Positions 27,042-37,204 of a DNA stretch of 64,000 nt are shown in pieces. Made by a program: the position numbers and the translations under genes. The first letter of the stretch is position 1, and every line of letters begins with the position of its first letter. Source of the stretch: Prochlorococcus sp. RS04. GTDB taxonomy: Bacteria; Cyanobacteriota; Cyanobacteriia; PCC-6307; Cyanobiaceae. The stretch covers positions 620,001-684,000 of the forward strand of contig NZ_CP018346.1 of NCBI RefSeq assembly GCF_001989455.1. Reading direction: 5' to 3'. The notes below the pieces were generated by a model that was not told the origin of the DNA, made no database searches, and worked only from the letters and a program-made list of their open reading frames with translations.

Positions 27042-28424
27042 ATGGATTCGATATTTACTACAGAAGATACGATAGCCGCAATTGCTTCAGCTATAAGTAT
27101 TGGGAAGGGAGGAGTTGCGATAATAAGAGTATCAGGGAAAGACGCAATAAATTCTTGCAAAAAGATTGTTCAAACTAAATCTAAATATGCATGGGAATCA
27201 CATAGGGTTTTTCGTGGTTTTATTCAGGAAAATAAACAAAATAAATTTATAGATGAGGTTTTAATTTTAGTTATGAAATCCCCAAATAGCTTCACAGGAG
27301 AGGATGTAGTTGAACTTCATTGCCATGGCGGAATTATCATAGTAAATAAAGTTTTAAAGATATTATTATCTAGTAATTCTAGAGTTAGGCTTGCAAACCC
27401 AGGAGAATTTAGTCAAAGAGCTTTTCTTAATGGAAAAATAGACCTTACTCAAGCCGAGTCGATTAATCAATTAATTAATGCAAGCAATACCAGATCAGCA
27501 GAGTTAGCCTTTAGCGGGGTTCAAGGAGAAATAAAGAAAAAAATTGATGATATTAAAAATGACCTTATAAATCAACTTTGCGAAATAGAAGCGAGAGTTG
27601 ATTTTGAAGAAGACTTCACAGATTTTGATTACACCAAATATCTAAAAAACATTAAAAAAGTCAAAGAAAAAATAGAATTACTAATAGAAAATGCAAAAAG
27701 AAATTCATATATTCACAATGGAATATCGATTGCGCTTATAGGTAAAACAAATGTTGGTAAAAGCTCTTTATTAAATTTGCTTGCAAAAAAAGAGAAAGCA
27801 ATCGTAACTAATATTCCTGGAACAACTAGAGATGTTATTGAAGTTAATTTAACAATTAATGATGTTCCAATGAAAATAATTGATACTGCTGGCATAAGAG
27901 AAACTCATGAACAAATTGAAAGTATTGGAATTAAAAAAAGTTTTGGGAAAATAAAAGAGTCAGATTTTATAATTTATATTTATAGTCTTGAAGAAGGATT
28001 TAATGAAGAAGACAAAAAAATAATACAAGAAATTCCCAAAGAAAAATTAATTACTATCTTGGGTAATAAAAAAGATTTAATTGATTGCAAAAATATTAAT
28101 TCAAATGAGTTAAAAAACACAATTTTTATGAGTATTAAGAATAATGATGGTGAAAGATTATTAATAGACACAATTATAAAAAAATGCGGATTAAAACAAG
28201 TAGAAAATATCAATATATTTTTAAACGAAAGACATCTAAGAAATTTGTCTGCTTGCTTATCTAATTTAAATGATACTGATGAAATAATTGAAAATAAATT
28301 GCCATTTGATTTGTTATCTATTGAACTGAGAGATGGAATTCAAAACTTATCTAAAATAACTGGTCAAGAATTAACAGAGGAACTTCTAGATAATATTTTT
28401 TCTAAGTTTTGTATTGGTAAATAA
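27042..28424 (+). CDS. mnmE: tRNA uridine-5-carboxymethylaminomethyl modification GTPase MnmE (TrmE)
   Basis: With MnmG it modifies the wobble uridine (U34) of certain tRNAs. It has 460 residues: an N-terminal tetrahydrofolate-binding domain ([24 protein letters not shown]), a central helical domain, an inserted G domain with [12 protein letters not shown] (about 234), a G2 TTRDVIE and G3 DTAGIRE, a G4-like NKKD, and the C-terminal CIGK with the conserved cysteine. It matches the normal family length. The start ATG has upstream AAAGCGAGAG, a weak ribosome binding site. Confidence 0.97.
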   Translation: MDSIFTTEDTIAAIASAISIGKGGVAIIRVSGKDAINSCKKIVQTKSKYAWESHRVFRGFIQENKQNKFIDEVLILVMKSPNSFTGEDVVELHCHGGIIIVNKVLKILLSSNSRVRLANPGEFSQRAFLNGKIDLTQAESINQLINASNTRSAELAFSGVQGEIKKKIDDIKNDLINQLCEIEARVDFEEDFTDFDYTKYLKNIKKVKEKIELLIENAKRNSYIHNGISIALIGKTNVGKSSLLNLLAKKEKAIVTNIPGTTRDVIEVNLTINDVPMKIIDTAGIRETHEQIESIGIKKSFGKIKESDFIIYIYSLEEGFNEEDKKIIQEIPKEKLITILGNKKDLIDCKNINSNELKNTIFMSIKNNDGERLLIDTIIKKCGLKQVENINIFLNERHLRNLSACLSNLNDTDEIIENKLPFDLLSIELRDGIQNLSKITGQELTEELLDNIFSKFCIGK

Positions 28425-28506
28425 ATTTGAGTTAAATTACATAGTGATATATAGTTGATTCTCTAACTTCAGTTTAATTTTTATTAATTAATTATTTATT
28501 AGTTTA

Positions 28507-29373
28507 GTGGATTTAAATACTCCTATAATAAGTAAAATCATTGATAATTGGATCGATGAAGATATAGGTAGTGGAGATCTTACAAGTTCCTCTATTACAG
28601 AAGAGAATGGTAATGCATATTGGATTGCAAAAGAAGAGGGTATATTCTGCGGGGTTGAAATTATAAAAGAAATTTTTAGAAAAATTGATTTAAAAATTAG
28701 TCCAAAATTTAATATCTCTGATGGAGATAAATTTGTTAAAGATCAAAAACTCTTAGAAATATATGGGCCTTCAAAAAGTTTACTCGCTAGTGAAAGGATC
28801 AGCTTAAATATAGCAATGCATTTATCTGGAATATCAACATATACAAAGAATCTTACAGATAAATTAGAAGGCACAGATATAAAATTAGCAGATACTAGGA
28901 AAACGACTCCTGGCTTAAGAATATTTGAAAAATATGCATTCAAATGCGGAGGTGGGGTGAATCATAGAATGGGATTATACGATGCTGCTATGATCAAAGA
29001 AAATCATATTGCATGGACAGATAATCTTAAGAATGCAGTACAAAATATTCGCTTAAATTCGCCTTTTACAACTCATATCATAATTGAAGCTGAGAATATC
29101 GACCAGGCAAAAGAAGCAGTATTAGCAGGAGCGGATAGTGTCTTATTAGATGAACTTAGTCCTGAAATAATCAAAAAAAACGTTCAAGAATTAAGAGAGT
29201 TATCAATTAATAGTCTACAAAAAGAAGTCAATAAAAATTTGATAATAGAAGTTTCTGGAATTAACCCTCAAGAAATCAGTAAATATCTAATAAAAGGTAT
29301 TGATTTGATTTCAACAAGTTCTTCAATCACCAAAAGTAATTGGATTGATTTGAGTATGCGTTATATTAATTAA
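28507..29373 (+). CDS. nadC: Nicotinate-nucleotide pyrophosphorylase (quinolinate phosphoribosyltransferase)
   Basis: De novo NAD synthesis: makes nicotinate mononucleotide from quinolinate and PRPP. 288 residues, normal length. Motifs include DEDIGSGDLTS-like WIDEDIGSGDLTS near the N-terminus, LADTRKTTPGLR, KCGGGVNHRMGLYDAAMIKENH and ILLDELS-like VLLDELSPE near the end. Start is GTG. Confidence 0.96.
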   Translation: MDLNTPIISKIIDNWIDEDIGSGDLTSSSITEENGNAYWIAKEEGIFCGVEIIKEIFRKIDLKISPKFNISDGDKFVKDQKLLEIYGPSKSLLASERISLNIAMHLSGISTYTKNLTDKLEGTDIKLADTRKTTPGLRIFEKYAFKCGGGVNHRMGLYDAAMIKENHIAWTDNLKNAVQNIRLNSPFTTHIIIEAENIDQAKEAVLAGADSVLLDELSPEIIKKNVQELRELSINSLQKEVNKNLIIEVSGINPQEISKYLIKGIDLISTSSSITKSNWIDLSMRYIN

Positions 29374-29400
29374 TCATATAGATAAATAATTGAATAATTA

Positions 29401-31215
29401 ATGCTAATCATTTTTAAAGAATTAACAAAACAATTTGAACAATCTCTTTTAGAAAGTCTTGAAAAAAATGATAAAAAAGGAGAATTCGCAATTCTTAGCA
29501 AGAATTTAATTACACAATCATCAAAAGAAGAATTTGGTGATTATCAATGTAATGTTTGTTTAAGTTTATCTAAAATATATAAAAAGAACCCAAGAGATAT
29601 TTCTAATGATTTTATTAACCTTTTAAATAAAAATAAAATCATAGCAAAATTATGTAAGAGTCTACAAATAGCTGGACCTGGATTTATAAATATAAAATTA
29701 AAAGATGAGGTTCTAATAAATGAAATTAAGTCAAATATTCAATGCAATAGGGCTGGTATACCTCTAATTAGAAAAGATTTAGATAATGGTTTGTCCAATA
29801 AAGTTATTGTAGATTTTTCTAGCCCTAATATTGCTAAAGAAATGCATGTAGGGCATTTAAGATCAACAATAATAGGTGACTCAATATCTAGAATTTTCGA
29901 GTTAAGAGGTTATGAAGTATTAAGACTCAATCATGTTGGTGATTGGGGAACACAATTTGGCATGCTTATTACTCAGCTCAAAGATTTATATTCAAATGAT
30001 CTAGAAGAAATAGGAAAGATCAAGATAAGTGATTTAGTTGAATTTTATAAAGAATCAAAAAAAAGATTTGATAACGAATCTGAATTCCAAAAAAGATCTA
30101 GAGAGGAAGTAGTTAAGTTACAAAGCGGAGATATTAAATCGATTAAAGCTTGGAAATTATTATGTGATCAATCAAGGAAAGAATTTGATGAAATCTATAA
30201 AGATTTAAAAATAAAAATAGAAGAAAGAGGTGAATCTTTTTATAATCCCTTTTTAAAATCAGTTATTGATGATTTGAATTTAGAAAAAATATTAGTAGAA
30301 GATCAAGGAGCAAAATGTGTATTTTTAGATGGGATGACTAATAAAGAAGGCAAACCTTTACCGCTAATTATTCAAAAAAAAGATGGAGGTTTTAATTATG
30401 CCACCACAGATCTTGCTGCTATAAGATACAGATTCAATAAACCTCCTAATGGCGATGATGCTTCAAGAATTATTTATGTAACTGATCATGGGCAAGCAAA
30501 TCATTTTGCTGGTGTTTTTCAAGTTGCAAAAAAAGCAAAATGGATACCAGAAAATTGTCAAGTAGACCATGTCCCTTTTGGGTTAGTTCAAGGAATTGAT
30601 GGCAAAAAACTAAAGACAAGAGAAGGTGAAACAATACGCCTAAAAGATTTATTAAATGAAGCAGTTAGAAGAGCAAAAGAAGATTTATTGAAAAGATTAG
30701 AAGATGAAGATCGTTATGAGACCGAAGAGTTTATAGCAAATACTTCAAGAATTATTGGATTAGGAGCTGTTAAGTATGCAGATTTAAGTCAAAATAGAAT
30801 TACTAATTATCAATTTAGTTTTGATAAAATGCTTTCCCTTAATGGTAATACTGCTCCTTATTTGTTATATACACTTGTAAGAATTTTAGGAATTAAAAGA
30901 AAAAATGATTTTGTTTATGAATCTAAAGATTTTCAGTACGTAAATTATGAACATAAATCTGAGTGGAAACTTATCAGAAAATTACTTAGGTTTGATGAAG
31001 TCATAATTTCTATTGAAAAAGACTTAATGCCAAATAGATTATGCAATTATCTGTTCGAGCTATGTCAGACTTTTAATAGATTCTATGATCAAGTTCCAAT
31101 CCTCAAAGAAGAAAAAAATATAAAAATCTCTAGGCTTAATTTATGTGACCTAACTGCAAAAACACTAAAATTAAGCTTAGAGCTTTTAGGAATTGAAACT
31201 TTAGAAAGAATGTAA
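29401..31215 (+). CDS. argS: Arginyl-tRNA synthetase
   Basis: Class I aminoacyl-tRNA synthetase of 604 residues. The N-terminal additional domain is followed by the HIGH-type motif [21 protein letters not shown] (about 140-160), then the [11 protein letters not shown] and [10 protein letters not shown] segments, [16 protein letters not shown] (place of the KMSKS loop, which is degenerate in ArgRS) and a C-terminal anticodon-binding helical domain. Its stop TAA overlaps the next gene's ATG by one base (TAATG). Confidence 0.97.
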   Translation: MLIIFKELTKQFEQSLLESLEKNDKKGEFAILSKNLITQSSKEEFGDYQCNVCLSLSKIYKKNPRDISNDFINLLNKNKIIAKLCKSLQIAGPGFINIKLKDEVLINEIKSNIQCNRAGIPLIRKDLDNGLSNKVIVDFSSPNIAKEMHVGHLRSTIIGDSISRIFELRGYEVLRLNHVGDWGTQFGMLITQLKDLYSNDLEEIGKIKISDLVEFYKESKKRFDNESEFQKRSREEVVKLQSGDIKSIKAWKLLCDQSRKEFDEIYKDLKIKIEERGESFYNPFLKSVIDDLNLEKILVEDQGAKCVFLDGMTNKEGKPLPLIIQKKDGGFNYATTDLAAIRYRFNKPPNGDDASRIIYVTDHGQANHFAGVFQVAKKAKWIPENCQVDHVPFGLVQGIDGKKLKTREGETIRLKDLLNEAVRRAKEDLLKRLEDEDRYETEEFIANTSRIIGLGAVKYADLSQNRITNYQFSFDKMLSLNGNTAPYLLYTLVRILGIKRKNDFVYESKDFQYVNYEHKSEWKLIRKLLRFDEVIISIEKDLMPNRLCNYLFELCQTFNRFYDQVPILKEEKNIKISRLNLCDLTAKTLKLSLELLGIETLERM

Positions 31216-32324
31216 TGAATGATTTTGATCCATTAAATAATCTTTTCCCAAAACCAAGAGAAGAAATAATAAATATGCAGTCTTACTCTGCACCTTTAGA
31301 AAATAGAAGAAATTTACTCCGCTTAGACTTTAATGAAAATACTTTAGGTCCAAGTCCTAAGGTTTTAGAGGCATTACAAGCGATAAAATTAGATGAGATT
31401 TCAATTTATCCAGAATATAATTTTTTAAAAAAATTTTTATGTGATAAATATCTTGATTCAAGAAAATTTGGTAATGATGAAATAGGAATTTTCAATGGAG
31501 CAGATGCAGCAATAAATGCAATTTTCAATTGCTTTGGAGAAAAAGATCAGATATTTCTAACCACAAATCCAACTTTTGGTTACTATTCTCCTTGTGCAGA
31601 AATCCGAGGAATGAAAAAAATAAGTTGTTCTTACATTGGAGAAAATTTTCTATTCCCCATCGAAGAATTTAGGGAAAAAATAATTAAGCATAATCCAAAG
31701 TTAATATTTATTTGCAATCCAAATAATCCAACAGGAACTGTTCTAAGCTCTCATGAAATAATTAATTTAGCCAATATCAATAATGATTCATTAATAGTTG
31801 TTGATGAACTTTATGAAAAATTTAATGGAGATAGTCTTCTTGAATCGATAGATTTTGAAAAGAATAAAAATATATTAATAATCCAATCTCTTTCAAAAAC
31901 TGCAGGTCTAGCTGGTTTAAGAATAGGTTTTACTTTTGGCAATAAAAGTTTAATTCAGTACATTAATAAAGTTACAGGACCATATGATGTAAACAGCTTT
32001 GCTATAACAGCTGCATTAGCAGCACTTAAAGACAAATCATATATTGATAATTATGTTTTAGAAGTAAAAAAGGCGAGGGAATGGATTTTAAATAAATTTA
32101 AATCAACAAAAATCAGAACTCACTTTAGTGGAGGTAATTATTTTTTAATTTGGCCAAAAAAAGATCCTAAAATTTTAATACAACAGATGAGAGAAAAAGG
32201 TATTCTTATTAGAAGTATGGAAAACAAAAAAGATATCGGTAATTCTATAAGGGTTAGTATTGGAACTAAAGAACAAATGATTTTTTTCTGGGACAATTAC
32301 AAGATATTAGATTTAAAAAATTAA
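31215..32324 (+). CDS. hisC: Histidinol-phosphate-aminotransferase-like PLP enzyme
   Basis: Fold-type I PLP aminotransferase of 369 residues. HisC-like features are LDFNENTLGPSPKVLEAL, YPEYNFLKKFL, the ICNPNNPTGTV loop, VVDELYEKF, the PLP lysine in QSLSKTAGLAGLRIGF, and the C-terminal SIRVSIGTKEQM. The best assignment is histidine biosynthesis, although broad-specificity aromatic or other aminotransferases share these motifs. It overlaps argS by one base and the metallo-hydrolase gene by four bases at the 3' end on the other strand. Confidence 0.88.
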   Translation: MNDFDPLNNLFPKPREEIINMQSYSAPLENRRNLLRLDFNENTLGPSPKVLEALQAIKLDEISIYPEYNFLKKFLCDKYLDSRKFGNDEIGIFNGADAAINAIFNCFGEKDQIFLTTNPTFGYYSPCAEIRGMKKISCSYIGENFLFPIEEFREKIIKHNPKLIFICNPNNPTGTVLSSHEIINLANINNDSLIVVDELYEKFNGDSLLESIDFEKNKNILIIQSLSKTAGLAGLRIGFTFGNKSLIQYINKVTGPYDVNSFAITAALAALKDKSYIDNYVLEVKKAREWILNKFKSTKIRTHFSGGNYFLIWPKKDPKILIQQMREKGILIRSMENKKDIGNSIRVSIGTKEQMIFFWDNYKILDLKN

Positions 32325-33046
32325 TTACTGAAAATATAAATTGTATTTTGATCGATTCTTTTAGGTTTTATTTGAAAATCTTTTCCAACATATTTTACTT
32401 TAAAATCTTTCATATTTTCGACAAATAAATCAGCATTTGAGAAATCACATTCTTTATTAATTTTTTTGCCGCGATCAAAGTGAACAGGAATAACTACATT
32501 AGGTTTTAGAAGCTTAACTATTTTTGAGGCTTCTTTACCATTGTAAGATTTTATTCCTCCTCCAATTGAAATAAATAATATATCTGGACTAGACAAAATA
32601 ATTTGACTGTTTATATCAATATCACCAGCAGCTCCTCCCATATGAACAATTTTAAGATCATTCTGCTTCCAACTCCAAACAGTTGCCATCCCAAATCTTC
32701 TTCCATCTACTCTGTCATGTGGTACAGAAATTCCATTTAATAAAATATCCTCAAATTGATAGATTCCTGGCTCAACGAACATTAATTGATCATCAGGGTT
32801 ATATCCTTCATCTGGAAGCCTAGAACTAGCCAAAATAAAATCTACGTTAACTTCTTTAGGCTCCTTTAAATTACTTGCACAACCTATTGCTTTAAAGGGA
32901 TTTATAAGAATAGATTTATCTGCACTAGTAATTAAAAAACTACTATGTCCCAAACTTTTTATTCCTAAGTTCCTTGCCAATAATGAGGTAGGTAAAAAAG
33001 AGCTAACTAATATCAAAAATAAAAAGTTTTTAATTTGAGAAATCAT
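32321..33046 (-). CDS. Secreted MBL-fold protein with a degenerate metal motif
   Basis: Protein of 241 residues with an N-terminal signal (QIKNFLFLILVSSFLPTSLLA, about 4-24), so exported. The rest resembles UlaG-like metallo-beta-lactamase-fold hydrolases: SLGHSSFLI (32-39), a strand-loop before residue 80, VPHDR (109-112), KIVHMGG (133-138) and VIPVHF (185-190). The hallmark HxHxDH after the second strand is missing; that position reads ASSRLPDEGYN (about 73-83). HMGGAAGD also lacks the usual GD..GH ligand pattern. It probably cannot bind two metals in the standard way. It is the last gene of a six-gene leftward run. Function unknown. Confidence 0.75.
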   Translation of the reverse strand: MISQIKNFLFLILVSSFLPTSLLARNLGIKSLGHSSFLITSADKSILINPFKAIGCASNLKEPKEVNVDFILASSRLPDEGYNPDDQLMFVEPGIYQFEDILLNGISVPHDRVDGRRFGMATVWSWKQNDLKIVHMGGAAGDIDINSQIILSSPDILFISIGGGIKSYNGKEASKIVKLLKPNVVIPVHFDRGKKINKECDFSNADLFVENMKDFKVKYVGKDFQIKPKRIDQNTIYIFSN

Positions 33047-33066
33047 AATATTAATTTTTTTTTATT

Positions 33067-33663
33067 TTACTTTTGTTCAGCCATTTTTAGAAAATTACTA
33101 ATTAATTTATGACCAAATTGAGTCAACACACTTTCAGGATGGAACTGTACCCCATGTAAATGTTTATATTCTTTATGAGAGATAGCCATAATTGTTGAGT
33201 CTTCTAAAGTCGCAGTTATGTCGAAACAAGATGGTAAAGAACTTGAATCAACTATAAGACTATGGTATCTAGTAGCCACAAATGGAGTCTCGATATCTTT
33301 AAACAATCCTTTTTGATTATGAAATATTTTTGATGTCTTACCATGCATAAGTTTTTTCCCAACTATAACCTTACCTCCAAAAGCTTGGGCCAAAGCTTGA
33401 TGACCTAAACAAACTCCCAAGGTCGGAATATTTTTAGATAATTTTTTTAGAATTGGCAGACAAATTCCAGATTGATCTGGATTACCAGGTCCTGGAGATA
33501 AGAGAATTCCACCAGGATTTAGTTCGATAATTTCTTCTAGAGTAATTTCATCATTTCTTTTAACTATTAATTCTTTAGTTATTTGATGCTCAACTGAAAG
33601 TTCTCCTAAATATTGAACAAGGTTATAAGTAAAACTATCGTAATTATCAATAACAAGAAACAT
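33067..33663 (-). CDS. trpG: Anthranilate synthase component II / glutamine amidotransferase
   Basis: Supplies ammonia from glutamine for anthranilate synthase (and probably aminodeoxychorismate synthase). It is a class I amidotransferase of 198 residues: DNYDSFTYNLVQYLGEL at the N-terminus, SPGPGNP, the nucleophile elbow LGVCLGHQALAQAFGG and the His-Glu pair in GVQFHPESVLTQ. A dual TrpG/PabA role is likely in a small genome with no second copy visible here, but that is an inference. Confidence 0.93.
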   Translation of the reverse strand: MFLVIDNYDSFTYNLVQYLGELSVEHQITKELIVKRNDEITLEEIIELNPGGILLSPGPGNPDQSGICLPILKKLSKNIPTLGVCLGHQALAQAFGGKVIVGKKLMHGKTSKIFHNQKGLFKDIETPFVATRYHSLIVDSSSLPSCFDITATLEDSTIMAISHKEYKHLHGVQFHPESVLTQFGHKLISNFLKMAEQK

Positions 33664-33675
33664 ATTTATATAGAT

Positions 33676-34086
33676 TTAAAATAACAACTTTATTTTAGGA
33701 ACAAAGATATATACAGCAATAATAACAGAATTAATGGAAGCTAATAATACTGCTCCTGCAGAAGTATCTTTTGAAATTTTAGCCAAAATACTAAATTCTT
33801 TTTTCACTACTAAATCAACGATTGATTCAATAGATGTATTCAATATTTCTAATATTAAAACAGACATTATTGTTGCAATCAAAATAACATAATTACTTAG
33901 ACTAATTTTGAGTAAAAAACCAATTATTAAACTTGTAACTGCAAAAATTAATTGAATTTTAAAATTTCTTGAAGTTTTTAATACATAACTAATACCACTG
34001 AAAGCATACTTAAAACTTATAAATACATTACTAGAAGTTTTGTATGATTCTTTTCTATTTTCTAAATAGTTTATTTTTTTTTCCAT
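33676..34086 (-). CDS. dgkA: Prokaryotic-type diacylglycerol (or undecaprenol) kinase
   Basis: Small integral membrane kinase of 136 residues. After a polar N-terminus (about 25 residues) come FKYAFSGISYVLKTSRNFKIQ and three membrane segments, with the catalytic family stretch LEILNTSIESIVDLV (Glu and Asn positions conserved) near residue 80. It recycles lipid diacylglycerol, or in Gram-positive relatives phosphorylates undecaprenol. The lipid preference cannot be read here. It sits between ybeY and trpG with gaps of about ten bases. Confidence 0.9.
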   Translation of the reverse strand: MEKKINYLENRKESYKTSSNVFISFKYAFSGISYVLKTSRNFKIQLIFAVTSLIIGFLLKISLSNYVILIATIMSVLILEILNTSIESIVDLVVKKEFSILAKISKDTSAGAVLLASINSVIIAVYIFVPKIKLLF

Positions 34087-34092
34087 AGATTT

Positions 34093-34632
34093 TTAATCTA
34101 ATCGAGTAATTAAATATTCTTGGAAATTTAACATATTTTCTAAATCATGTTCATTATTATGTTCCCATCCCAAAAGATGTAAAAATCCATGACTAGCCAA
34201 CCAGATCACCTCTCTATAAATTGAATGTTTATATTCATAAGATTGCTCAAGTGCCATCTCTAATGATATAAAAATATCTCCCAACTCTATATGATCTAAA
34301 TTATTTAGAGATTCATCAGAAATAATTGGAAAAGATAGAACATCAGTTGGACCATTTTTTTGCATCCATTTCTTATTCAAAGAAGCAATTTCTTGATTTG
34401 ATATTATCTGTAAGCCTAATGAAAAAGATTTTTTTTCAAAAATATAATTTGTTAATTCATAATCCTCTTTTTTTAATATTGTATTTATCCAAGATAAAAA
34501 AACTTTCTCCCAAAAAATAGATTCAAAAATAAGATGAGTTTTAGTATCTTTTAACTTATTTGAAAATTGAGAGAAATCATTACATTGAAAAACCAAATCT
34601 AAATTTATTTCAGAAATAATTTTTTCTTTCAT
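34093..34632 (-). CDS. ybeY: Endoribonuclease YbeY (rRNA maturation)
   Basis: Zinc-dependent single-strand RNase needed for 16S rRNA 3'-end maturation and rRNA quality control. The 179-residue protein has the zinc-binding motif [18 protein letters not shown], giving HxxxHxxxxxH near residues 145-155, and the upstream GPTDVLSFP and ELGDIFIS motifs. A longer than usual N-terminus (about 60 residues) precedes the core. It lies between the DUF3285 gene and dgkA. Confidence 0.94.
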   Translation of the reverse strand: MKEKIISEINLDLVFQCNDFSQFSNKLKDTKTHLIFESIFWEKVFLSWINTILKKEDYELTNYIFEKKSFSLGLQIISNQEIASLNKKWMQKNGPTDVLSFPIISDESLNNLDHIELGDIFISLEMALEQSYEYKHSIYREVIWLASHGFLHLLGWEHNNEHDLENMLNFQEYLITRLD

Positions 34633-34638
34633 ACATTC

Positions 34639-34821
34639 TTAAACTGGAATATTGGGCTTACCTATTGTGGCCACAAGTATTAATATCCCAATTAAAACTA
34701 GAAAGGTTATTGAAAAATGAGAAATACTTTTTGAGCCTTTCCTTACCATATTTCTCATAGCAAGCTTTATAAAGCTTGGAGGAGAAACTTTTTTTTCTAA
34801 AATTTCGTTTTTATTTTCCAT
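34639..34821 (-). CDS. DUF3285 single-pass membrane protein
   Basis: Sixty-residue protein with a basic N-terminal half (PPSFIKLAMRNMVRKGSKS) and one membrane helix (HFSITFLVLIGILILVATIG). It matches the DUF3285 family of cyanobacteria, whose role is unknown. It sits three bases after prfB and six before ybeY, so it is inside a translation-related run. Confidence 0.85.
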   Translation of the reverse strand: MENKNEILEKKVSPPSFIKLAMRNMVRKGSKSISHFSITFLVLIGILILVATIGKPNIPV

Positions 34822-34824
34822 TAG

Positions 34825-35944
34825 TTATTCAATAGATTCATTAGAAATATTCATACGTAATAATTCATGAATAAATGGTTCAAGTCCACCATCTAAAACA
34901 CTATCTAACTCATTAGTCTCCTGCATAGTCCTAAGATCTTTTACCATTTGATAGGGATGGAAAACATAATTTCTTATTTGATTGCCCCATGCAGCTTCTA
35001 CAATATCACCTTTAATATCAGCGACTTCAGCAGCTCGTTGTTCTTTAGCAATCACTAATAGTTTAGACTTTAGAAGTAACATAGCTTTTTCTTTATTTTG
35101 TAATTGAGATCTTTCTTGAGTACATCTTACTGAAATCCCTGAAGGCAAATGAACAATTCTCACAGCTGTTTCTACTTTATTAACATTTTGTCCTCCAGCT
35201 CCACCGGATCTACTCGTTGTAATTTCTAAATCTTTTTCAGGTATATCAAGTGAAATATTATCATCTAATTTTGGCATAACCTCTACCCCAGCAAAGCTGG
35301 TTTGTCTTTTGCCATTGGCATTAAAAGGAGAAATTCTTACTAATCTATGAGTTCCTTTTTCATGTTGCAGATAGCCATATGCATATTTTCCATCAATTTC
35401 AAACGTTACACTTTTAATACCTGCTTCTTCTCCTTGAGATAATTCATTAATGACAAGGCTCATTTGATTATTATCGGCCCATCTTGAGTACATTCTTAAT
35501 AATATCTCAACCCAATCCTGCGCATCTGTTCCACCCGCACCTGCGTTTATAGAAACTACTGCTCCTTCCTTATCGTATTCACCACATAACAATCTTTCAA
35601 ATTCCCATTTATCCAAATTCTCTCTTAATTTCTTTAATCCCAGCTGCGATTCTAAAATCATTTCCTCTTCGGGTTCTAGAGAATAAAGTTCAAGAGAGGC
35701 ATTAGCATCAGAAATAAAAGTTTTCCATTTTTCTAACAATTCGAGTTGTGCTTTGACATCATCAAGGATTAACATTTGCTTTTTAGCTTCTTCTTGATTT
35801 TCCCAAAATTCAGGCTGAGCAGAAATTTGCTCTAACTCTTTCCTTTTCGCTTTTAATCTTGGAACGTCAAAGACAATCCTGAGCATTACCCAGGCGCTCT
35901 GTTAGTTCCGAAAGATCTTTTTTGAAATCTGTAATATCTATCAA
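34825..35944 (-). CDS. prfB: Peptide chain release factor 2, expressed through a programmed +1 frameshift
   Basis: RF2 releases peptides at UGA and UAA. The main frame (35886 to 34825, 353 residues) contains the peptidyl-hydrolase GGQ motif in [26 protein letters not shown], the SPF discriminator region ([15 protein letters not shown]) and the RF2-type N-terminal coil. Upstream, a 25-codon zero frame begins at TTG 35944-35942 ([19 protein letters not shown]...) and ends at CTT TGA C (35872-35866). Sliding +1 at CTT joins it to VFDVPRL. This is the same design and codon position as in E. coli prfB. The first ATG of the main frame would lose the N-terminal helix. It is the first gene of a leftward run with DUF3285, ybeY, dgkA, trpG and the MBL-fold gene. 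Confidence 0.93.
35866..35880 (-). promoter_or_regulatory. RF2 +1 frameshift site (CTT TGA C)
   Basis: Read on the minus strand, the site is AGGATTGTCTTTGAC. The CTTTGAC slip core is conserved. The upstream Shine-Dalgarno-like element is only AGGA, weaker and placed a base or so differently from the AGGGGG of E. coli. In the family, low RF2 makes the ribosome pause at UGA and shift +1, an autoregulatory loop. Confidence 0.8.
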
Positions 35945-36020
35945 AATAGAATTTAAATGTTATTTATAATCTAACAAGCACTTTTGTTTAATAGTATAAA
36001 CTAAGTATTATTTTAAAAAA

Positions 36021-36275
36021 ATGTCTAAAGTTGAAATTTATACTTGGCAATATTGCCCATTCTGTATTCGAGCAAAATCACTACTCAAGAAAAAAAATAT
36101 AAATTTTACAGAATATAAAATAGATGGCGACGAAGATGCCAGAGCATTGATGATTGAAAGAGCTGATGGTAGAAGAACATTACCACAAATATTTATAGAT
36201 AATGAGGGTATCGGAGGCTGCGATGATCTCTACGCATTAGAAAATGAAAATAAATTAGAAGCATTATTAAACTAG
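36021..36275 (+). CDS. grxC: Glutaredoxin 3
   Basis: Dithiol glutaredoxin of 84 residues with CPFC active site (about 12-15, [14 protein letters not shown]), the TLPQIFID cis-proline strand and the [10 protein letters not shown] glutathione-binding end. It uses glutathione to reduce disulfides. It is five bases upstream of gshB, so the reductant and its peptide source are made together. Confidence 0.96.
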   Translation: MSKVEIYTWQYCPFCIRAKSLLKKKNINFTEYKIDGDEDARALMIERADGRRTLPQIFIDNEGIGGCDDLYALENENKLEALLN

Positions 36276-36280
36276 ATCTT

Positions 36281-37204
36281 ATGAAATTTCTATTCGTAAT
36301 AGATCCAATTAAAAATATAAATCCCCTAAAAGATTCAACTGCTGCTTTAATGCAAGCATCATCAAAAAAAAATATTGAAATCTGGAGTTGTACTCCTCAA
36401 GACCTAGAAGCTAGAGGTGATGAAGTATGGGCATCTTCGGTAAAAGTTGAGGTAATTCCGTGGATTTCTTTCAAAGAGAATGATTGCATACCTCTCGCCG
36501 AATTTAATTGCATTTGGATGAGAAAAGATCCTCCTGTGAATGAGGCTTATTTATATGCAACCCATCTTTTAGAAGTTGCCGAAAGAAAAGGAGTAAAAGT
36601 AATTAACAAACCCTCATCGTTAAGAGCTTGGAATGAAAAGCTAGGTGCTTTAAGATACAGCCACTTAATGGCACCGACAATAGTTGCGAGTAAGGTAAAA
36701 GATCTTATTAATTTTGCAAATATAAATAATGAAGTAGTCATAAAACCTCTTGGAGGAAAAGGTGGTCAAGGTGTTATAAGGATAAATAAAAATTCTCCAG
36801 GAATTAAATCAATCATTGAATTAATCACTTCTCAAGAAGAATTACCAGTTATGATGCAAAAATTTATTCCTGAAGTCATAGAGGGTGATAAAAGAATAAT
36901 TATCGTAAACGGAGAAGCAATTGGATCAATAAATAGGATTCCTCAAGGAGGCGATTTTAGGAGTAATTTAGCGATGGGAGGCAAGGCTGAACCCACATTA
37001 TTAACAGAAAAAGAAAAAAGTATCTGCTCAGAATTATCTCAACACTTCAAAGATGAGGGTTTATTTTTTGTAGGTATTGATGTAATAAATGGAATGCTTA
37101 GCGAGATTAATGTAACCAGTCCAACAGGTTTAAGAGAAATTGAAAATTTATCCAATAAAAAAGTTTCAGAGGAAGTTATTGAAAAATTAGTAGAAATTAT
37201 CTAG
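36281..37204 (+). CDS. gshB: Glutathione synthetase
   Basis: ATP-grasp ligase that joins gamma-glutamylcysteine and glycine. It has 307 residues, normal length: [16 protein letters not shown] at the N-terminus, [45 protein letters not shown] (ATP loop), [33 protein letters not shown] at the C-terminus. It follows grxC and overlaps the end of menF by eight bases. Confidence 0.97.
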   Translation: MKFLFVIDPIKNINPLKDSTAALMQASSKKNIEIWSCTPQDLEARGDEVWASSVKVEVIPWISFKENDCIPLAEFNCIWMRKDPPVNEAYLYATHLLEVAERKGVKVINKPSSLRAWNEKLGALRYSHLMAPTIVASKVKDLINFANINNEVVIKPLGGKGGQGVIRINKNSPGIKSIIELITSQEELPVMMQKFIPEVIEGDKRIIIVNGEAIGSINRIPQGGDFRSNLAMGGKAEPTLLTEKEKSICSELSQHFKDEGLFFVGIDVINGMLSEINVTSPTGLREIENLSNKKVSEEVIEKLVEII

